This document shows positions 28,572-38,267 of a stretch of DNA of 64,000 nucleotides, in pieces (within the stretch, counting starts at the first letter, position 1; the number at the start of each line of letters is the position of its first letter). A program made the position numbers and the translations under genes. The stretch is from Aquabacterium lacunae. Lineage in GTDB: Bacteria > Pseudomonadota > Gammaproteobacteria > Burkholderiales > Burkholderiaceae_C. The DNA is taken from the NCBI RefSeq assembly GCF_004310865.1, contig NZ_SIXI01000001.1, positions 62,001 to 126,000 of the forward strand, read 5' to 3'. Below the pieces are notes generated by a model. It searched no databases. It saw nothing but the letters and a program-made list of their open reading frames with translations, and was not told where the DNA came from.

Positions 28572-29414
28572 GTGGATCAGGCGCTGTTGTTGAAATCAAT
28601 GGTCATGGGCGTTGTCGAAGGCCTGACCGAGTTCCTGCCCATCTCCAGCACCGGTCACCTGATCCTGGCTGGCTCGCTGATCGACTTCGGCACCTCGCTG
28701 GGACACGAGAAGGCCAAGGTGTTCGACATCGCCATCCAGACCGGCGCCATCTTCGCGGTGGTGCTGGTGTACTGGCAGCGCATCCTGAGCACCGTCAAAG
28801 GCATCACCCATGACGCACAGGCGCAGCGCTTCGCGCTGAATGTGCTGGTGGGTTTCCTGCCGGCCGTCGTGCTGGCCCTGATCTTCGGCAAAGCCATCAA
28901 GGCCCACCTGTTCACACCCACCGTGGTGGCCACCACGTTCATCATCGGGGGCATCATCATCCTGTGGGCTGAAAAGCGCGCCAAGGCCCAGCCGGTGGCC
29001 CGCATCGAAACCATCGACGACATGGGCCCGATGGACGCGCTGAAAGTCGGCCTGCTGCAGTGCCTGGCCCTGGTGCCGGGCACCAGCCGCTCGGGCGCCA
29101 GCATCATCGGCGGCATGATGCTGGGGCTGTCGCGCAAGGCGGCCACCGAGTTCAGCTTCTTCCTGGGCATTCCCACGCTGATGGGTGCGGGTGCCTACAG
29201 CCTCTACAAGGAACGCGAGATCCTGACCCTGGCCGATGCCCCGGTGTTTCTGACCGGGCTGGTGTTCGCCTTCATCTCGGCCTGGATCTGCGTGCGCTGG
29301 CTGCTGAAGTTCGTCTCTACCCACGATTTCGTGCCCTTCGCCTGGTACCGCATCGGCTTCGGCGTGCTGGTGTTGCTGTCGGCCCACCAGGGCTGGATCG
29401 TCTGGGCTGAATGA
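28572..29414 (+). CDS. uppP: undecaprenyl-diphosphatase
   Basis: UppP (BacA) regenerates undecaprenyl phosphate, the lipid carrier for peptidoglycan, in the inner membrane. The 280-residue product has both signature motifs: [17 protein letters not shown] near the N-terminus and [17 protein letters not shown] near residue 175. The start is a GTG at 28572 with AAAGGACTCTC upstream. A TAAGAT -10-like element is at 28531-28536. The stop overlaps the following gene by 4 bp. Confidence 0.96.
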   Translation: MDQALLLKSMVMGVVEGLTEFLPISSTGHLILAGSLIDFGTSLGHEKAKVFDIAIQTGAIFAVVLVYWQRILSTVKGITHDAQAQRFALNVLVGFLPAVVLALIFGKAIKAHLFTPTVVATTFIIGGIIILWAEKRAKAQPVARIETIDDMGPMDALKVGLLQCLALVPGTSRSGASIIGGMMLGLSRKAATEFSFFLGIPTLMGAGAYSLYKEREILTLADAPVFLTGLVFAFISAWICVRWLLKFVSTHDFVPFAWYRIGFGVLVLLSAHQGWIVWAE

Positions 29415-30277
29415 GCGGCTTGGCGCCCAGCATGGTTCTGCCTGAGCCGCCTCTGCGGGCTCAGGCCCTGAGCTTGCTGCAGGAAACCGACCCGCAGGCC
29501 AAGGCTCAGTCGGTGCTGGCCTTGTGGCAACGGTTGAGTCAGGCAGCACAAACGGGATCAGGCGGCTGGGAAGGCGCCGGCCAATGGCGCGCTCCGGTCG
29601 CGCAAGTGCCGCTCAGCACGCTGCCGGGCCGGCCACCCCGCCCTGCCCTGGTCCCGGCCAAAGACGTGCCGACTCGCTCGCCCTTCACGCTGGAAGGCCG
29701 TGCCGCACTGCTGCATGCCATCTGCCACATCGAGTTCAACGCCATCAACCTGGCGCTGGACGCCGTGTGGCGCTTTGACGGCATGCCCGACGCGTTCTAC
29801 CGAGACTGGCTGCAGGTGGCCCAGGAAGAGGCCTTGCACTTCACCCTGCTGCGCGATCACCTGCGCACACTGGGCTTCGACTATGGTGATTTCGATGCGC
29901 ACAACGGCCTGTGGGCCATGTGCGAGCGCACGGCGGATGACATCGTGGCGCGCATGGCCCTGGTGCCGCGCACGCTGGAGGCCCGCGGGCTGGACGCCAC
30001 ACCGCCCATCCAGGCCAAGCTGACGAAAGCCGGTGACCTGCAGGCCGTGGCCATCCTCGACATCATCTTGCGCGATGAGGTGGGGCACGTGGCCATCGGC
30101 AACCGATGGTTCCACCACCTGTGCGCCACGCGCGGGCTCAACCCCACCACTGTCTACCCGCAACTGGTACAGGCCCATGAGGCCCCACGCCTGCGCCCGC
30201 CCTACAACATCGAAGCCCGCAAACGGGCGGGCTTCACCGACGACGAAATGCGCTTCCTGCTGGGCGAATCGGGCTGA
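29411..30277 (+). CDS. ferritin-like DUF455 family protein
   Basis: The product has 288 residues. The core is a ferritin-like four-helix bundle with candidate di-metal ligands in [33 protein letters not shown], and later [18 protein letters not shown]; the E/ExxH pattern repeats as in di-iron proteins. The first 85 residues are Pro/Gln-rich and probably unordered. The ATG overlaps the uppP stop (ATGA), so the two are translationally coupled, though a link between them is not established. The family's activity is unknown. Confidence 0.85.
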   Translation: MSGLAPSMVLPEPPLRAQALSLLQETDPQAKAQSVLALWQRLSQAAQTGSGGWEGAGQWRAPVAQVPLSTLPGRPPRPALVPAKDVPTRSPFTLEGRAALLHAICHIEFNAINLALDAVWRFDGMPDAFYRDWLQVAQEEALHFTLLRDHLRTLGFDYGDFDAHNGLWAMCERTADDIVARMALVPRTLEARGLDATPPIQAKLTKAGDLQAVAILDIILRDEVGHVAIGNRWFHHLCATRGLNPTTVYPQLVQAHEAPRLRPPYNIEARKRAGFTDDEMRFLLGESG

Positions 30278-30326
30278 ACCTTGGCCCTGGCTACGGCGCT
30301 TGCTGACCCTGACACAACCGCCCATG

Positions 30327-30360
30327 AAAAAAGCCCCAGGCCGCGAGGCGCTGGGGCTTT
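30327..30360 (-). terminator. rho-independent terminator after the propeller/cytochrome gene
   Basis: AAAGCCCCAG and CTGGGGCTTT form a 10-bp stem around an 11-base loop that can itself fold (GCC-GCGA-GGC). On the minus strand it ends in TTTTTT. It lies 22 bp after the stop at 30383. Confidence 0.88.
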
Positions 30361-30382
30361 GCCATTCAGGCTGAGGATTCGA

Positions 30383-33241
30383 TCAGCTGCCGAAGGCGAT
30401 GCGCTTGCCCGAACCCGGGGGGGTGCAGGTGTAGGTCACTTCCTGGCCAGCGGTGGCAGCCAGACCACGCAGGGCTGCGTCGGTGCGGCTGGTGCCGGTG
30501 CTGGTCTCGAAGTTGCCCGTGCTCACGTTGAACAGGTAGCTGCGGGCGGTACCGGCTTCCACCACGTTGGCGACCAGGTCACACTCGGTGGTGTTGCCAC
30601 CCAGTTCCTTCGACACGAAAGCAGCCTTGGCACGGTTCATCAGCAGGGTCACACGCGGGCCGGCGGTGGCGGCGTTCGAAGCCGTCAGGGTCACCTGCTG
30701 GCCCACGATGGGTGCCAGGTCGCTGTCCACGGCGTGCATGTAGGCTTCCACGTCGCGGCGGGTGGCGTCCGGGTTGAACAGCGGGAAGCCCGAGTTCAGG
30801 GTCGGCGAGAACACACGCACCGTGAAGAAGTGGGCCAGGGTGTCGGCAGAGCCGTCATGCACGAAGCCGTAGCCACGCACCTGGTCACCCAGGAAGCCCG
30901 AGCCCTTGGCCGTCGAGAACGGCTGGGCCGGGGCACCGAAGCGACCCACCTTCTGGTACATGTTGCGCACGTGCGGGATCTTGAAGATCTGCGCAATGCC
31001 TTCGAACGACTGCATGCCGTTGGAACCGTACTGGCCCTTCGTGGCGTCGATGGTGTGGCAGCCATTGCAGTTGTTGTTGGGCGACAGGGTGCTGCCCAGC
31101 AGGCTGATCTTGAAGCCGTCAGACGGACGGGTGCCGAAGTAGAAATCGGAACCGCGCTTCTGAGCAGGCGTCAGCGAGTTGTCCAGGTTGCGAACCGGGT
31201 TGGGCGGGTACTGAACGTCGAGGATGAACTTCGCGAAGATGTTCATGCCTTCTTCGCTCATGTGCTCCTTGTTGCCCAGCAGGCCAGCAAAAGCACCTGC
31301 GAAGTTCTTGAACGAGATCGTGGTGTCGAACGCATCGGTGCCGAACTCGCCAGTGGCGCGGTCACCACGCCAGTGCATGGCACCCTGGTTGCGCATGCCG
31401 CGCAGCGACTGCGTGACCATCGGGCCCTTCATCGGGTGGAAGTCCTTCGGGTCGTCGCTGCCGTTGATCTTGTTCTTCACGTTGAAGATGACCTTGGCCA
31501 CGGCAAACTGGGTCGGGTCGGTGAACTTGCCGGGGATGGGGCTCTTGGTGACCACATCGTCCGGGTTGCCCAGGTCCCAGGCCAGTGCATCTTCGTCACC
31601 GAAGATGTGGCAGGAGGCGCAGGCCGATTCGCCGTTGGCCGATGACAGCTTGGCGTCGTACAGGAAGGGGCGACCCGCCACGATGTGTGCGGGCTCAGGG
31701 TTCGGCAGCTTGGCAACGCCTACTTCGGCCTTGCTGCTCAGGTTGATCACCTTCACGGCATTGTCGAAACGGGTCATCACGTACATCTGACCACGGGCCT
31801 CGTCCAGCACGATGCCAGCCGGGCCACCGCCGGTGACGTCGATGTAGTTGCTGCTGGCCGTGCGGGGGTTGAAGGTGTCTGCCTCCAGCTCCGAGGTGTT
31901 GAACACGCCGATCTTGCTGGAGCCGTAGGCGGTGACATACAGCTTGCGGCCATCTTTGGTCACCGCCATGTCCATCGGGAAGGCCAGCGAATGATTCTTG
32001 GCGGTCCAGTCGAACGACGGGTTGTCAGCCAGCTTGCTGTAATCGATGTGCTTGTTCAGGTGGCGGGTGGTGACCTGGCCGTTGTTGACCACGCTGATGC
32101 GCGACAGGGCGATCTTGCCCTGCACGGTGGAACCACCGTGCTTGCCGGGGCCTTCGAAACGCACCATGTTGTTCGACTCGGTGTTCGAGACGTACAACTT
32201 GCCGGTGGTCGGGTTGACGGCCATGTTGAACAGGGTGGTGCCCAGGCCCGAGAAGAAGCTCTTTTCGGTCAGCGCGTTGGCATCGACGGCGAACACGTCC
32301 TTGTCAGGCAGCGTGTACATCACGGCCTTGGTCCAGTCGCGACCCTTCTCGTCCAGCCACTTCTTGCTGGCCTTGTCGTACTTCACCAGCAGGCCGGCCT
32401 TGGGTGCGGGCTTGCCTTCGGCATTGGTCTGCGGGCCCAGACGGCCGCCAGGCACCGTGGTTTCCTTGATGGTGCAAGGCTTGTTCAGCTCGAAGCTGTC
32501 ACACACCAGCTCTTCGTTGACCGAAGTGGTCTGGTTGCCCGACTTGAAGGCCGCCACGTACACCGTGTTCTTGTCGGGGCTCACGGCCAGGGCGCGCGGC
32601 GTGTCCGAGAAGAAGTTCATGATCTTCAGCGGCAGACCACCCAGCTGGTTGCCCAGGTTGGCCGGGTCGAACACCCAGACGTCGCTGCGGCCCACACCGG
32701 CGGTGGTCAGCTTCGGGTCGCCCGCGCCAGGCACACCGGCGATCGAGGCGTCGGTCAGGTGCTGGCCACGGTGTGCCGTGGTGATGAAAGCCCGTGCGGG
32801 GCTGCCGGCGAACACGATGTCACGCGGCTCGTCACCCACCAGCAGGGTGCGCACCACGCGGGGGGTGCCGCTGAGGCTGACCACGCTCACGCTGTCGGAC
32901 AGGTGGTTGACCACCCACACTTCGTTGTCGTTGCGCAGGGCCACGGCCACGGGCTCCATGCCCACCGGCACGCGCGACTCCAGCTGCAGGCCGGTCGACG
33001 TGATGCGGAAAATTTCCAGCGTGTTGTTGGGCGTATTGACCGCGAACAGGCGGGTGCCGTCGGCCGACTGGGCCAGAGGACGCACCTGCCCCGTTTCAAA
33101 GGCAATGAAATTGGGCTTGGTCTGGGCCTGGGCGCCCACCGATGCGCCCAAGGCCACGGCCATGGCCGTGAGCTGAAGCGTCTGGCGCGCGACCTTCAGG
33201 GCCGACCAGCGGCGCTTGGAGGGTGCAGTGTGAACAGTCAT
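30383..33241 (-). CDS. large periplasmic YVTN beta-propeller / di-heme cytochrome c protein
   Basis: The 952-residue product has a signal peptide (mature N-terminus about QAQTKPNF) and GAGAC-type ribosome binding site (CAGGAGACACAC) before the ATG at 33241. Residues about 50-520 read as a beta-propeller with repeated strands: RPLAQSADGTRLFAVNTPNN, MAVNPTTGKLYVSNTESNN, MAVTKDGRKLYVTAYGSSK, IVLDEARGQMYVMTRFDN. Two heme c sites follow: Cys541-Cys544-His545 (CASCH) and Cys725-Cys728-His729 (CNGCH). Between them FHPMKGPMVTQSLRGMRNQG and AMHWRGDRA resemble the di-heme peroxidase/MauG-type cytochrome layout. The C-terminal 90 residues hold a Ser/Thr-rich domain. The catalytic role is unknown: an oxidase, peroxidase or electron conduit are all possible. 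No partner cytochrome is adjacent. Confidence 0.88.
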   Translation of the reverse strand: MTVHTAPSKRRWSALKVARQTLQLTAMAVALGASVGAQAQTKPNFIAFETGQVRPLAQSADGTRLFAVNTPNNTLEIFRITSTGLQLESRVPVGMEPVAVALRNDNEVWVVNHLSDSVSVVSLSGTPRVVRTLLVGDEPRDIVFAGSPARAFITTAHRGQHLTDASIAGVPGAGDPKLTTAGVGRSDVWVFDPANLGNQLGGLPLKIMNFFSDTPRALAVSPDKNTVYVAAFKSGNQTTSVNEELVCDSFELNKPCTIKETTVPGGRLGPQTNAEGKPAPKAGLLVKYDKASKKWLDEKGRDWTKAVMYTLPDKDVFAVDANALTEKSFFSGLGTTLFNMAVNPTTGKLYVSNTESNNMVRFEGPGKHGGSTVQGKIALSRISVVNNGQVTTRHLNKHIDYSKLADNPSFDWTAKNHSLAFPMDMAVTKDGRKLYVTAYGSSKIGVFNTSELEADTFNPRTASSNYIDVTGGGPAGIVLDEARGQMYVMTRFDNAVKVINLSSKAEVGVAKLPNPEPAHIVAGRPFLYDAKLSSANGESACASCHIFGDEDALAWDLGNPDDVVTKSPIPGKFTDPTQFAVAKVIFNVKNKINGSDDPKDFHPMKGPMVTQSLRGMRNQGAMHWRGDRATGEFGTDAFDTTISFKNFAGAFAGLLGNKEHMSEEGMNIFAKFILDVQYPPNPVRNLDNSLTPAQKRGSDFYFGTRPSDGFKISLLGSTLSPNNNCNGCHTIDATKGQYGSNGMQSFEGIAQIFKIPHVRNMYQKVGRFGAPAQPFSTAKGSGFLGDQVRGYGFVHDGSADTLAHFFTVRVFSPTLNSGFPLFNPDATRRDVEAYMHAVDSDLAPIVGQQVTLTASNAATAGPRVTLLMNRAKAAFVSKELGGNTTECDLVANVVEAGTARSYLFNVSTGNFETSTGTSRTDAALRGLAATAGQEVTYTCTPPGSGKRIAFGS

Positions 33242-33302
33242 GTGTGTCTCCTGGACGGGAAGATCTGTGTCTGGCATCTGGCTTTCTGATCAGTCAGTTG
33301 CT

Positions 33303-33395
33303 TGAACACTATGTTCACGGTGCTGTTTCTGTGCGTAAACCGCGCCAACCCCCTGCCGGCTGTCATGCGCGGACGCCCACCCCCGTGTTCACGGG
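33303..33395. promoter_or_regulatory. repeated TGTTCA inverted repeats upstream of the propeller/cytochrome gene
   Basis: TGAACACTATGTTCA (33303-33317) is a perfect 6+6 repeat with a 3-bp spacer. CCCCCGTGTTCACGGGGG (33380-33397) is a second, 8+8 repeat with a 2-bp centre that also contains GTTCACGG, repeated from 33313-33320. They sit 62 and 139 bp before the ATG in the 237-bp gap 33242-33478, which holds no gene. The arrangement looks like an operator pair for one regulator; which one is not known. Confidence 0.45.
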
Positions 33396-33478
33396 GGAAG
33401 AAATGACAAGGCTTGTTCAGGTCGGTTCAGGGTAAGTCCCCGAGAACTTCAGGCAGCGCACAACCGGCTGCAGGTGCC

Positions 33479-34381
33479 TCAGGCCCTGGGGTGATGCGCC
33501 GAATGCAGTTGCCTCAAACGCTCGCGGGCCACGTGGGTGTACACCTGGGTGGTCGAGATGTCGGCATGGCCGAGCAGCATCTGCACCACGCGCAGGTCTG
33601 CGCCGTGGTTGAGCAGGTGCGTGGCGAAGGCATGCCGCAAGGTGTGCGGCGACAGGTGCTGCGTGATGCCGGCCACCACACTGTATTTGCGAATGAGTTT
33701 CCAGAACATCTGTCGGCTCATGCCCTCGGCGCGGGCCGTGACGAACAGCGCATCGCTGCTTTGCCCGCCCAGGATGGCGGGCCGCGCTGTGGCAGCGTAG
33801 CGGGTGATCCAGTCGGCGGCTTCGGCGCCGAAGGGCACCAGGCGCTCTTTGCTGCCTTTGCCGGTCACGCGCACCACCCCATCGGCCAAAGACAGGTGCA
33901 CAGCCTTGAGATCGACCAGTTCGCTCACGCGCAGGCCACTGGCGTACATCAGCTCGATCATGGCCTTGTCACGCAGGCCAATGGGCTCGTTCACATCGGG
34001 TGCGTCCAGCAAGGCTTCCACCTGTGCCTCGGTCAGGGTCGAAGGCATGCGCACGGGCTGGCGCGGCGCGTCGAGCTTGACGGTGGGATCGTGCGCCATC
34101 AGGTGTTCGCGGATGGCCCACCGGTAAAAGCGCTTGAAGGTGCTCAGGCGCCGGCTGGCCGAACTGGCCTTGGTGCGGGCATGCTGGGCCGCGATGTAGG
34201 CCAGCAAGTCGTGCTCGTGCAGGGCGATCAGGGTGGGTGCATTCGGCGCAGCGCCCACCTGCTGACGACACCAGTCGATCAGGCCCTGCAGGTCACGCCG
34301 GTAGGCGGCCAGGGTGTTGGCACTCAGGCCGTCTTCCAGCCACAAGGCATCGATGAAGCGATCCAGTTCAGGATCCACCAC
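33479..34381 (-). CDS. xerD: tyrosine recombinase XerD
   Basis: XerD, with XerC, resolves chromosome dimers at dif during division. The 300-residue product has the N-terminal SAM-like DNA-binding domain (LSANTLAAYRRDLQGLIDW) and the catalytic domain with Arg in ASGLRVSELVDL, Lys in GKGSKERLVP, HTLRHAFATHLL (His and Arg), the GHADISTTQVYTHV His and the nucleophile Tyr. The start is GTG at 34381 or 34378, both inside the end of the upstream gene (14-bp overlap). XerD proper rather than a phage integrase is suggested by length and context. Confidence 0.95.
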   Translation of the reverse strand: MVDPELDRFIDALWLEDGLSANTLAAYRRDLQGLIDWCRQQVGAAPNAPTLIALHEHDLLAYIAAQHARTKASSASRRLSTFKRFYRWAIREHLMAHDPTVKLDAPRQPVRMPSTLTEAQVEALLDAPDVNEPIGLRDKAMIELMYASGLRVSELVDLKAVHLSLADGVVRVTGKGSKERLVPFGAEAADWITRYAATARPAILGGQSSDALFVTARAEGMSRQMFWKLIRKYSVVAGITQHLSPHTLRHAFATHLLNHGADLRVVQMLLGHADISTTQVYTHVARERLRQLHSAHHPRA

Positions 34382-35018
34382 GCAGCAGGCCTTCCTTCAT
34401 GCGCTTGTCGACCGGGCGCTCGCCAATGTAGATCTTCAAAATGGTGCGATAGAAGTCTTCACCCTCCACCAGAGGCCCCACCACGCGCTCGTTGTGACGC
34501 AACTGTGCGCCTTTGCCCGGCAGCCAGTCAAGATCGACCACGTCGCCCACCTTGAGTGTGCCCAGGCTGTCGATGGCCTGGTTGAAGAGGCTCACGCGCT
34601 CGGCCAGCTGGGCCTGGGCACGCTCGTTTTCGTTCTTGGCCACGCCGCGGCGCACCGCCTTCGACAACTCGGCGGCCGGGGCTTCCAGCATGATCTTCAT
34701 GCGCAAACGTTTGGGGCCCGGCATGGCCATGGCCTGTGCCGCATCACGCGTGGGGGCCGGCAGGTACAAACCGGCCACGAAGGCCTTGACCCAGGCCACG
34801 CCGCGCAAGCCCAGCCCGTTGAGGCGCAAGGTGCGGTCGGCAACCTGCTGGGTGTCGTCAAACTGCTGGCCTTCCAGCCTGGCGGCCTGGGCCTCTCCCA
34901 CATCGGGCAGGCCCACCACGCCAAAGGCGCCAGACACCACGGCCAGCGCGGCCACCACACACAAGCCACGGCCAGCCTGGGCGCAGCCCTTGGCCCACAG
35001 GCGAACGGTGTTGAACAT
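34368..35018 (-). CDS. periplasmic chalcone isomerase-like protein
   Basis: The product has 216 residues from the ATG at 35018. The signal peptide is about residues 1-40 (a hydrophobic core, then cleavage after GEAQA). The rest follows the chalcone isomerase-like fold family of bacteria: LNGLGLRGVAWVKAFVAGLYLP, then LRMKIMLEAPAAELSKAVRRG, FNQAIDSLGTLKVGDVVDLDWLPG and FYRTILKIYIGERPVDKRMKEGLL at the end. No enzyme activity is known for most of this family. It overlaps xerD by 14 bp. Confidence 0.88.
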   Translation of the reverse strand: MFNTVRLWAKGCAQAGRGLCVVAALAVVSGAFGVVGLPDVGEAQAARLEGQQFDDTQQVADRTLRLNGLGLRGVAWVKAFVAGLYLPAPTRDAAQAMAMPGPKRLRMKIMLEAPAAELSKAVRRGVAKNENERAQAQLAERVSLFNQAIDSLGTLKVGDVVDLDWLPGKGAQLRHNERVVGPLVEGEDFYRTILKIYIGERPVDKRMKEGLLRGGS

Positions 35019-35158
35019 GGGCACAGTCTTTCCTTGCTTCACACACAGTGGAACAACGTGTGGGCGAGCCCCATGGACGACAAGAGAGGGTTTGCCCGAG
35101 CCGACTTCACAAAAAACCACCAACGGGCTGGCAAGCGTGCTCAGAAGGCCCCAAACGC

Positions 35159-36277
35159 TCAGGCCGGGTCCAGCAGGTCGCGCAGCGGGTGAGCGTGCGC
35201 GGGCCACGGGGGCTCGAAATAGGCCTGCACCTGCTCGGACGTGACGTCGTCCAGGGTGGCGGGCTGCCAGCGGGGCTGGTGGTCCTTGTCCACCGCCAGG
35301 GCGCGCACGCCCTCCACGGTTTCGCCCGCGGCCCCCTTGCGCACAGCGAAGCACTGCCGCACCAGGTTGCGCTCCAGACGGAACACTTCGGCCAGCGGCA
35401 AGGCACGGGCCTCACGGATCTGCCTCAGCGTCACGGCCATCATCAAGGGAGAGTTGCCCGCCAGGTGCGCCAGGGTCGCCTGGGCCCAGTCGCTGCCGTC
35501 GCCTTGCAGGCTGTGCACGATGTCCGCCACGCTGGGCAGGCCGAAGTGGCGGTCGATGGCAGCCTGGTGCAGGCTGAACTGCGGGGCAGGTTCGACCCCG
35601 TCGGCGGCCAGCGCGCGTGCACGCGCCACAGCCTCATCGCCAGAAGTCACCGGGCGGGCCTGCAGGCCTTGCAGCCAGACCTGACGGGCCTCGGCCGGCA
35701 CACGCACATCGGCCAGGCCCCAGTGCAAGGCGTCGTCCACACCAAAGGCCTGCCCCACCACACCCAGGTACTCGCCCGTGGCCCCCTGCAAACGCGAGAG
35801 AAAGTAGCCGCCGGCCACATCGGGGAACAGCCCGATGCGGGTTTCAGGCATGGCCATCTTGATGCCGTCGGTGGCCACGCGCAGGGTGGCGCCCTGCGCC
35901 AGGCCCATGCCGCCGCCCATGACGATGCCCTCCAGCCAGGCGATCAGCGGCTTGGGGTACACATGGATCACGTGGTCCAGCGCGTACTCTTCGGTGAAGA
36001 AATCGTCCAGGGTCAGGTCGGCGGTGATGGCCGCCTCGTGCATGAACCGGATGTCACCGCCCGCGCAGAAATGCCGAGCGGCCGAGGTGCCGTCGGGCAG
36101 CGTGCGGGCCGAGCCTTGCAGCATCACGGCGTGCACCCGGGCATCGTGCCGCCAGGCCTCCAGCACATCGCGCAGCTCGCGCACCATGGCCAGGTTCAGC
36201 GCGTTGAGCGCCTTCGGGCGGTTCAGGGTGATCACCCCCACCCCCCCCACGATCTCGGTCAGCACCAGGCCCTGCAT
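35159..36277 (-). CDS. enoyl-CoA hydratase/isomerase family protein, 3-hydroxyisobutyryl-CoA hydrolase-like
   Basis: The product has 372 residues. It is a crotonase-fold protein with HFCAGGDIRFMHEAA (oxyanion hole 1), GIVMGGGMGLAQGATLRVA (oxyanion hole 2) and METRIGLFPDVAGGYFLSRL, the last being typical of 3-hydroxyisobutyryl-CoA hydrolases of valine degradation. The extra C-terminal domain (about 100 residues) is also as in that branch. The ATG at 36277 has GAGGAG five bases upstream; a GTG at 36283 is an alternative but too close to it. No other valine genes are adjacent. Confidence 0.88.
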   Translation of the reverse strand: MQGLVLTEIVGGVGVITLNRPKALNALNLAMVRELRDVLEAWRHDARVHAVMLQGSARTLPDGTSAARHFCAGGDIRFMHEAAITADLTLDDFFTEEYALDHVIHVYPKPLIAWLEGIVMGGGMGLAQGATLRVATDGIKMAMPETRIGLFPDVAGGYFLSRLQGATGEYLGVVGQAFGVDDALHWGLADVRVPAEARQVWLQGLQARPVTSGDEAVARARALAADGVEPAPQFSLHQAAIDRHFGLPSVADIVHSLQGDGSDWAQATLAHLAGNSPLMMAVTLRQIREARALPLAEVFRLERNLVRQCFAVRKGAAGETVEGVRALAVDKDHQPRWQPATLDDVTSEQVQAYFEPPWPAHAHPLRDLLDPA

Positions 36278-36315
36278 CGACACTCCTCAGGCAAAAACGG
36301 ACACCCCGAAAGGAA

Positions 36316-36347
36316 CAAGGGCCGCCCCCTTTTGGAAGCGGCCCTTG
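36316..36347 (-). terminator. hairpin after typA
   Basis: CAAGGGCCGC and GCGGCCCTTG form a 10-bp stem with a 12-base loop, 34 bp past the typA stop. It lacks a proper U-tract on the minus strand (TTCCTTTC), so it is a weaker or rho-assisted stop. Confidence 0.55.
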
Positions 36348-36380
36348 CATCCTAAACGCTGGCCGGTGTGGCCGCAGCGA

Positions 36381-38213
36381 TCAGGCTTGTGCTTCGCGCG
36401 AAGCGCGCTTGCGATCGTGCTCCTTCAGGTGACGCTTGCGCAGACGCACGCTCTTGGGCGTGATCTCGACCAGTTCGTCGTCGTCGATGAAGTCGACACC
36501 GTATTCCAGGGTCAGGTCGATCGGGGGCGTGATCTTGATGGCGTCTTCCTTGCCCGACACGCGGAAGTTGGTCAGCTGCTTGGTGCGCGTGGCGTTGACC
36601 ACCAGGTCGTTGTCGCGGCTGTGGATGCCGACGATCATGCCCTCGTACACCGGGTCGTTCGGCTTGACGAACATGCGGCCGCGGTCGTCCAGCTTGCCCA
36701 GGGCGTAGGTGAAGATTTCACCGTCGTCCATCGAGATCAGCACGCCGTTCTTGCGGCCACCGATCTCACCCTTGTGGGCTTCATAGCCGTCGAAGATCGA
36801 CGAGATCAGGCCCGAACCACGGGTCAGGTTCATGAACTCGTTGCTGAAACCGATCAGGCCACGGGCCGGGATGCGGTATTCCAGGCGCACACGGCCATGG
36901 CCGTCCGGCTCCATGTTGATCATTTCGCCCTTGCGCAGGCCCAGGGCCTGCATCACGCCGCCTTGGTGGATTTCTTCCACGTCGGCGGTGACCAGCTCCA
37001 TCGGCTCGCTCTTCACACCGTCGATGTCCTTGAACATCACGCGGGGCTTGGACACGGCCAGTTCGTAGCCTTCACGGCGCATGTTTTCCAGCAGGATGGT
37101 CAGGTGCAGTTCGCCGCGACCGCATACCTCGAAGATGCCGTCTTCGTCGGTTTCCTTCACGCGCAGGGCCACGTTGTGCTGCAGTTCCTTTTGCAGGCGG
37201 TCCCAGATCTGGCGCGAGGTCACGAACTTGCCTTCGCGGCCAGCCAGTGGCGAGGTGTTCACGCAGAAGTTCATGGTCAGGGTGGGCTCGTCCACCTTGA
37301 GCATGGGCAGCGGGGCCGGGTTGGCCGGATCGGTCACGGTCACGCCGATGCCGATTTCTTCGATGCCGTTGATCAGCACGATTTCACCGGGGCCGGCTTC
37401 GGTCACTTGCACGCGGTCCAGACCCTGGAAGGTCAGCACCTGGTTGATGCGGCCCTTGACGGTCTTGCCGCCGGGGCCTTCCATCACGACCACATCTTGG
37501 CCGGGCTTGGCACGGCCCTGGCTGATGCGGCCCACGCCGATGCGGCCCACGAAGGTGGAGAAGTCCAGCGCCGAGATCTGCAGCTGCAGCGGGGCGTTGG
37601 GGTCACCCTTTTGCGGCGGCACGTGCTTGAGGATGGTGTTGAACAGGGCCGACATGTCGGGGCCCCACTGGGCACCCGGCTCGCCTTCTTCCAGCGAGGT
37701 CCAGCCGTTGATGCCCGAGGCGTACACCACAGGGAAGTCCAGCTGCTCGTCGGTGGCGCCCAGCTTGTCGAACAGGTCGAAAGCGGCGTTGATCACGGCG
37801 TCGGGCTTGGCACCGGGCTTGTCCACCTTGTTGACCACCACGATGGGTTTGAGGCCCAGGGCCAGGGCCTTCTTGGTCACGAAGCGCGTTTGCGGCATCG
37901 GGCCTTCTTGCGCGTCGATCAGCAGCACCACGCCGTCGACCATCGACAGGGCGCGTTCGACTTCACCACCGAAGTCCGCGTGGCCCGGGGTGTCGACGAT
38001 GTTGATGTGGGTGCCTTCCCAGCTCACGGCGCAGTTCTTGGCCAGGATGGTGATGCCGCGCTCACGTTCGATGGCGTTGTTGTCCATCACGGTGTCGACG
38101 ACCTTTTCGTGGTCGGCGAAGGTGCCGCTCTGGCGCAGCAGTTGGTCCACCATGGTCGTCTTGCCATGGTCCACGTGGGCGATGATCGCGATGTTGCGGA
38201 TTTGGGTGCTCAT
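36381..38213 (-). CDS. typA: ribosome-associated GTPase TypA/BipA
   Basis: TypA is an EF-G-like GTPase that helps ribosome assembly at low temperature and under stress. The product has 610 residues, the usual length. G motifs: [15 protein letters not shown] (G1), ERGITI (G2), [17 protein letters not shown] (G3), [11 protein letters not shown] (G4). Domains II-III follow, then the TypA-specific C-terminal domain with [20 protein letters not shown] and [20 protein letters not shown]. Confidence 0.98.
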   Translation of the reverse strand: MSTQIRNIAIIAHVDHGKTTMVDQLLRQSGTFADHEKVVDTVMDNNAIERERGITILAKNCAVSWEGTHINIVDTPGHADFGGEVERALSMVDGVVLLIDAQEGPMPQTRFVTKKALALGLKPIVVVNKVDKPGAKPDAVINAAFDLFDKLGATDEQLDFPVVYASGINGWTSLEEGEPGAQWGPDMSALFNTILKHVPPQKGDPNAPLQLQISALDFSTFVGRIGVGRISQGRAKPGQDVVVMEGPGGKTVKGRINQVLTFQGLDRVQVTEAGPGEIVLINGIEEIGIGVTVTDPANPAPLPMLKVDEPTLTMNFCVNTSPLAGREGKFVTSRQIWDRLQKELQHNVALRVKETDEDGIFEVCGRGELHLTILLENMRREGYELAVSKPRVMFKDIDGVKSEPMELVTADVEEIHQGGVMQALGLRKGEMINMEPDGHGRVRLEYRIPARGLIGFSNEFMNLTRGSGLISSIFDGYEAHKGEIGGRKNGVLISMDDGEIFTYALGKLDDRGRMFVKPNDPVYEGMIVGIHSRDNDLVVNATRTKQLTNFRVSGKEDAIKITPPIDLTLEYGVDFIDDDELVEITPKSVRLRKRHLKEHDRKRASREAQA

Positions 38214-38267
38214 GAAAGGCTCTTTGCGTGAAGACTTCGATTCGGAATGCGGGGCTGGCAGGCTGGC

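Noticed and set aside
33479-34381. XerD as a phage or island integrase
   Set aside because: Length, sequence and overlap with a housekeeping-type neighbour fit chromosomal XerD, and no island features flank it.
35835-38231. A 798-codon plus-strand open frame opposite typA
   Set aside because: This is antisense shadow sequence to a confident TypA gene.
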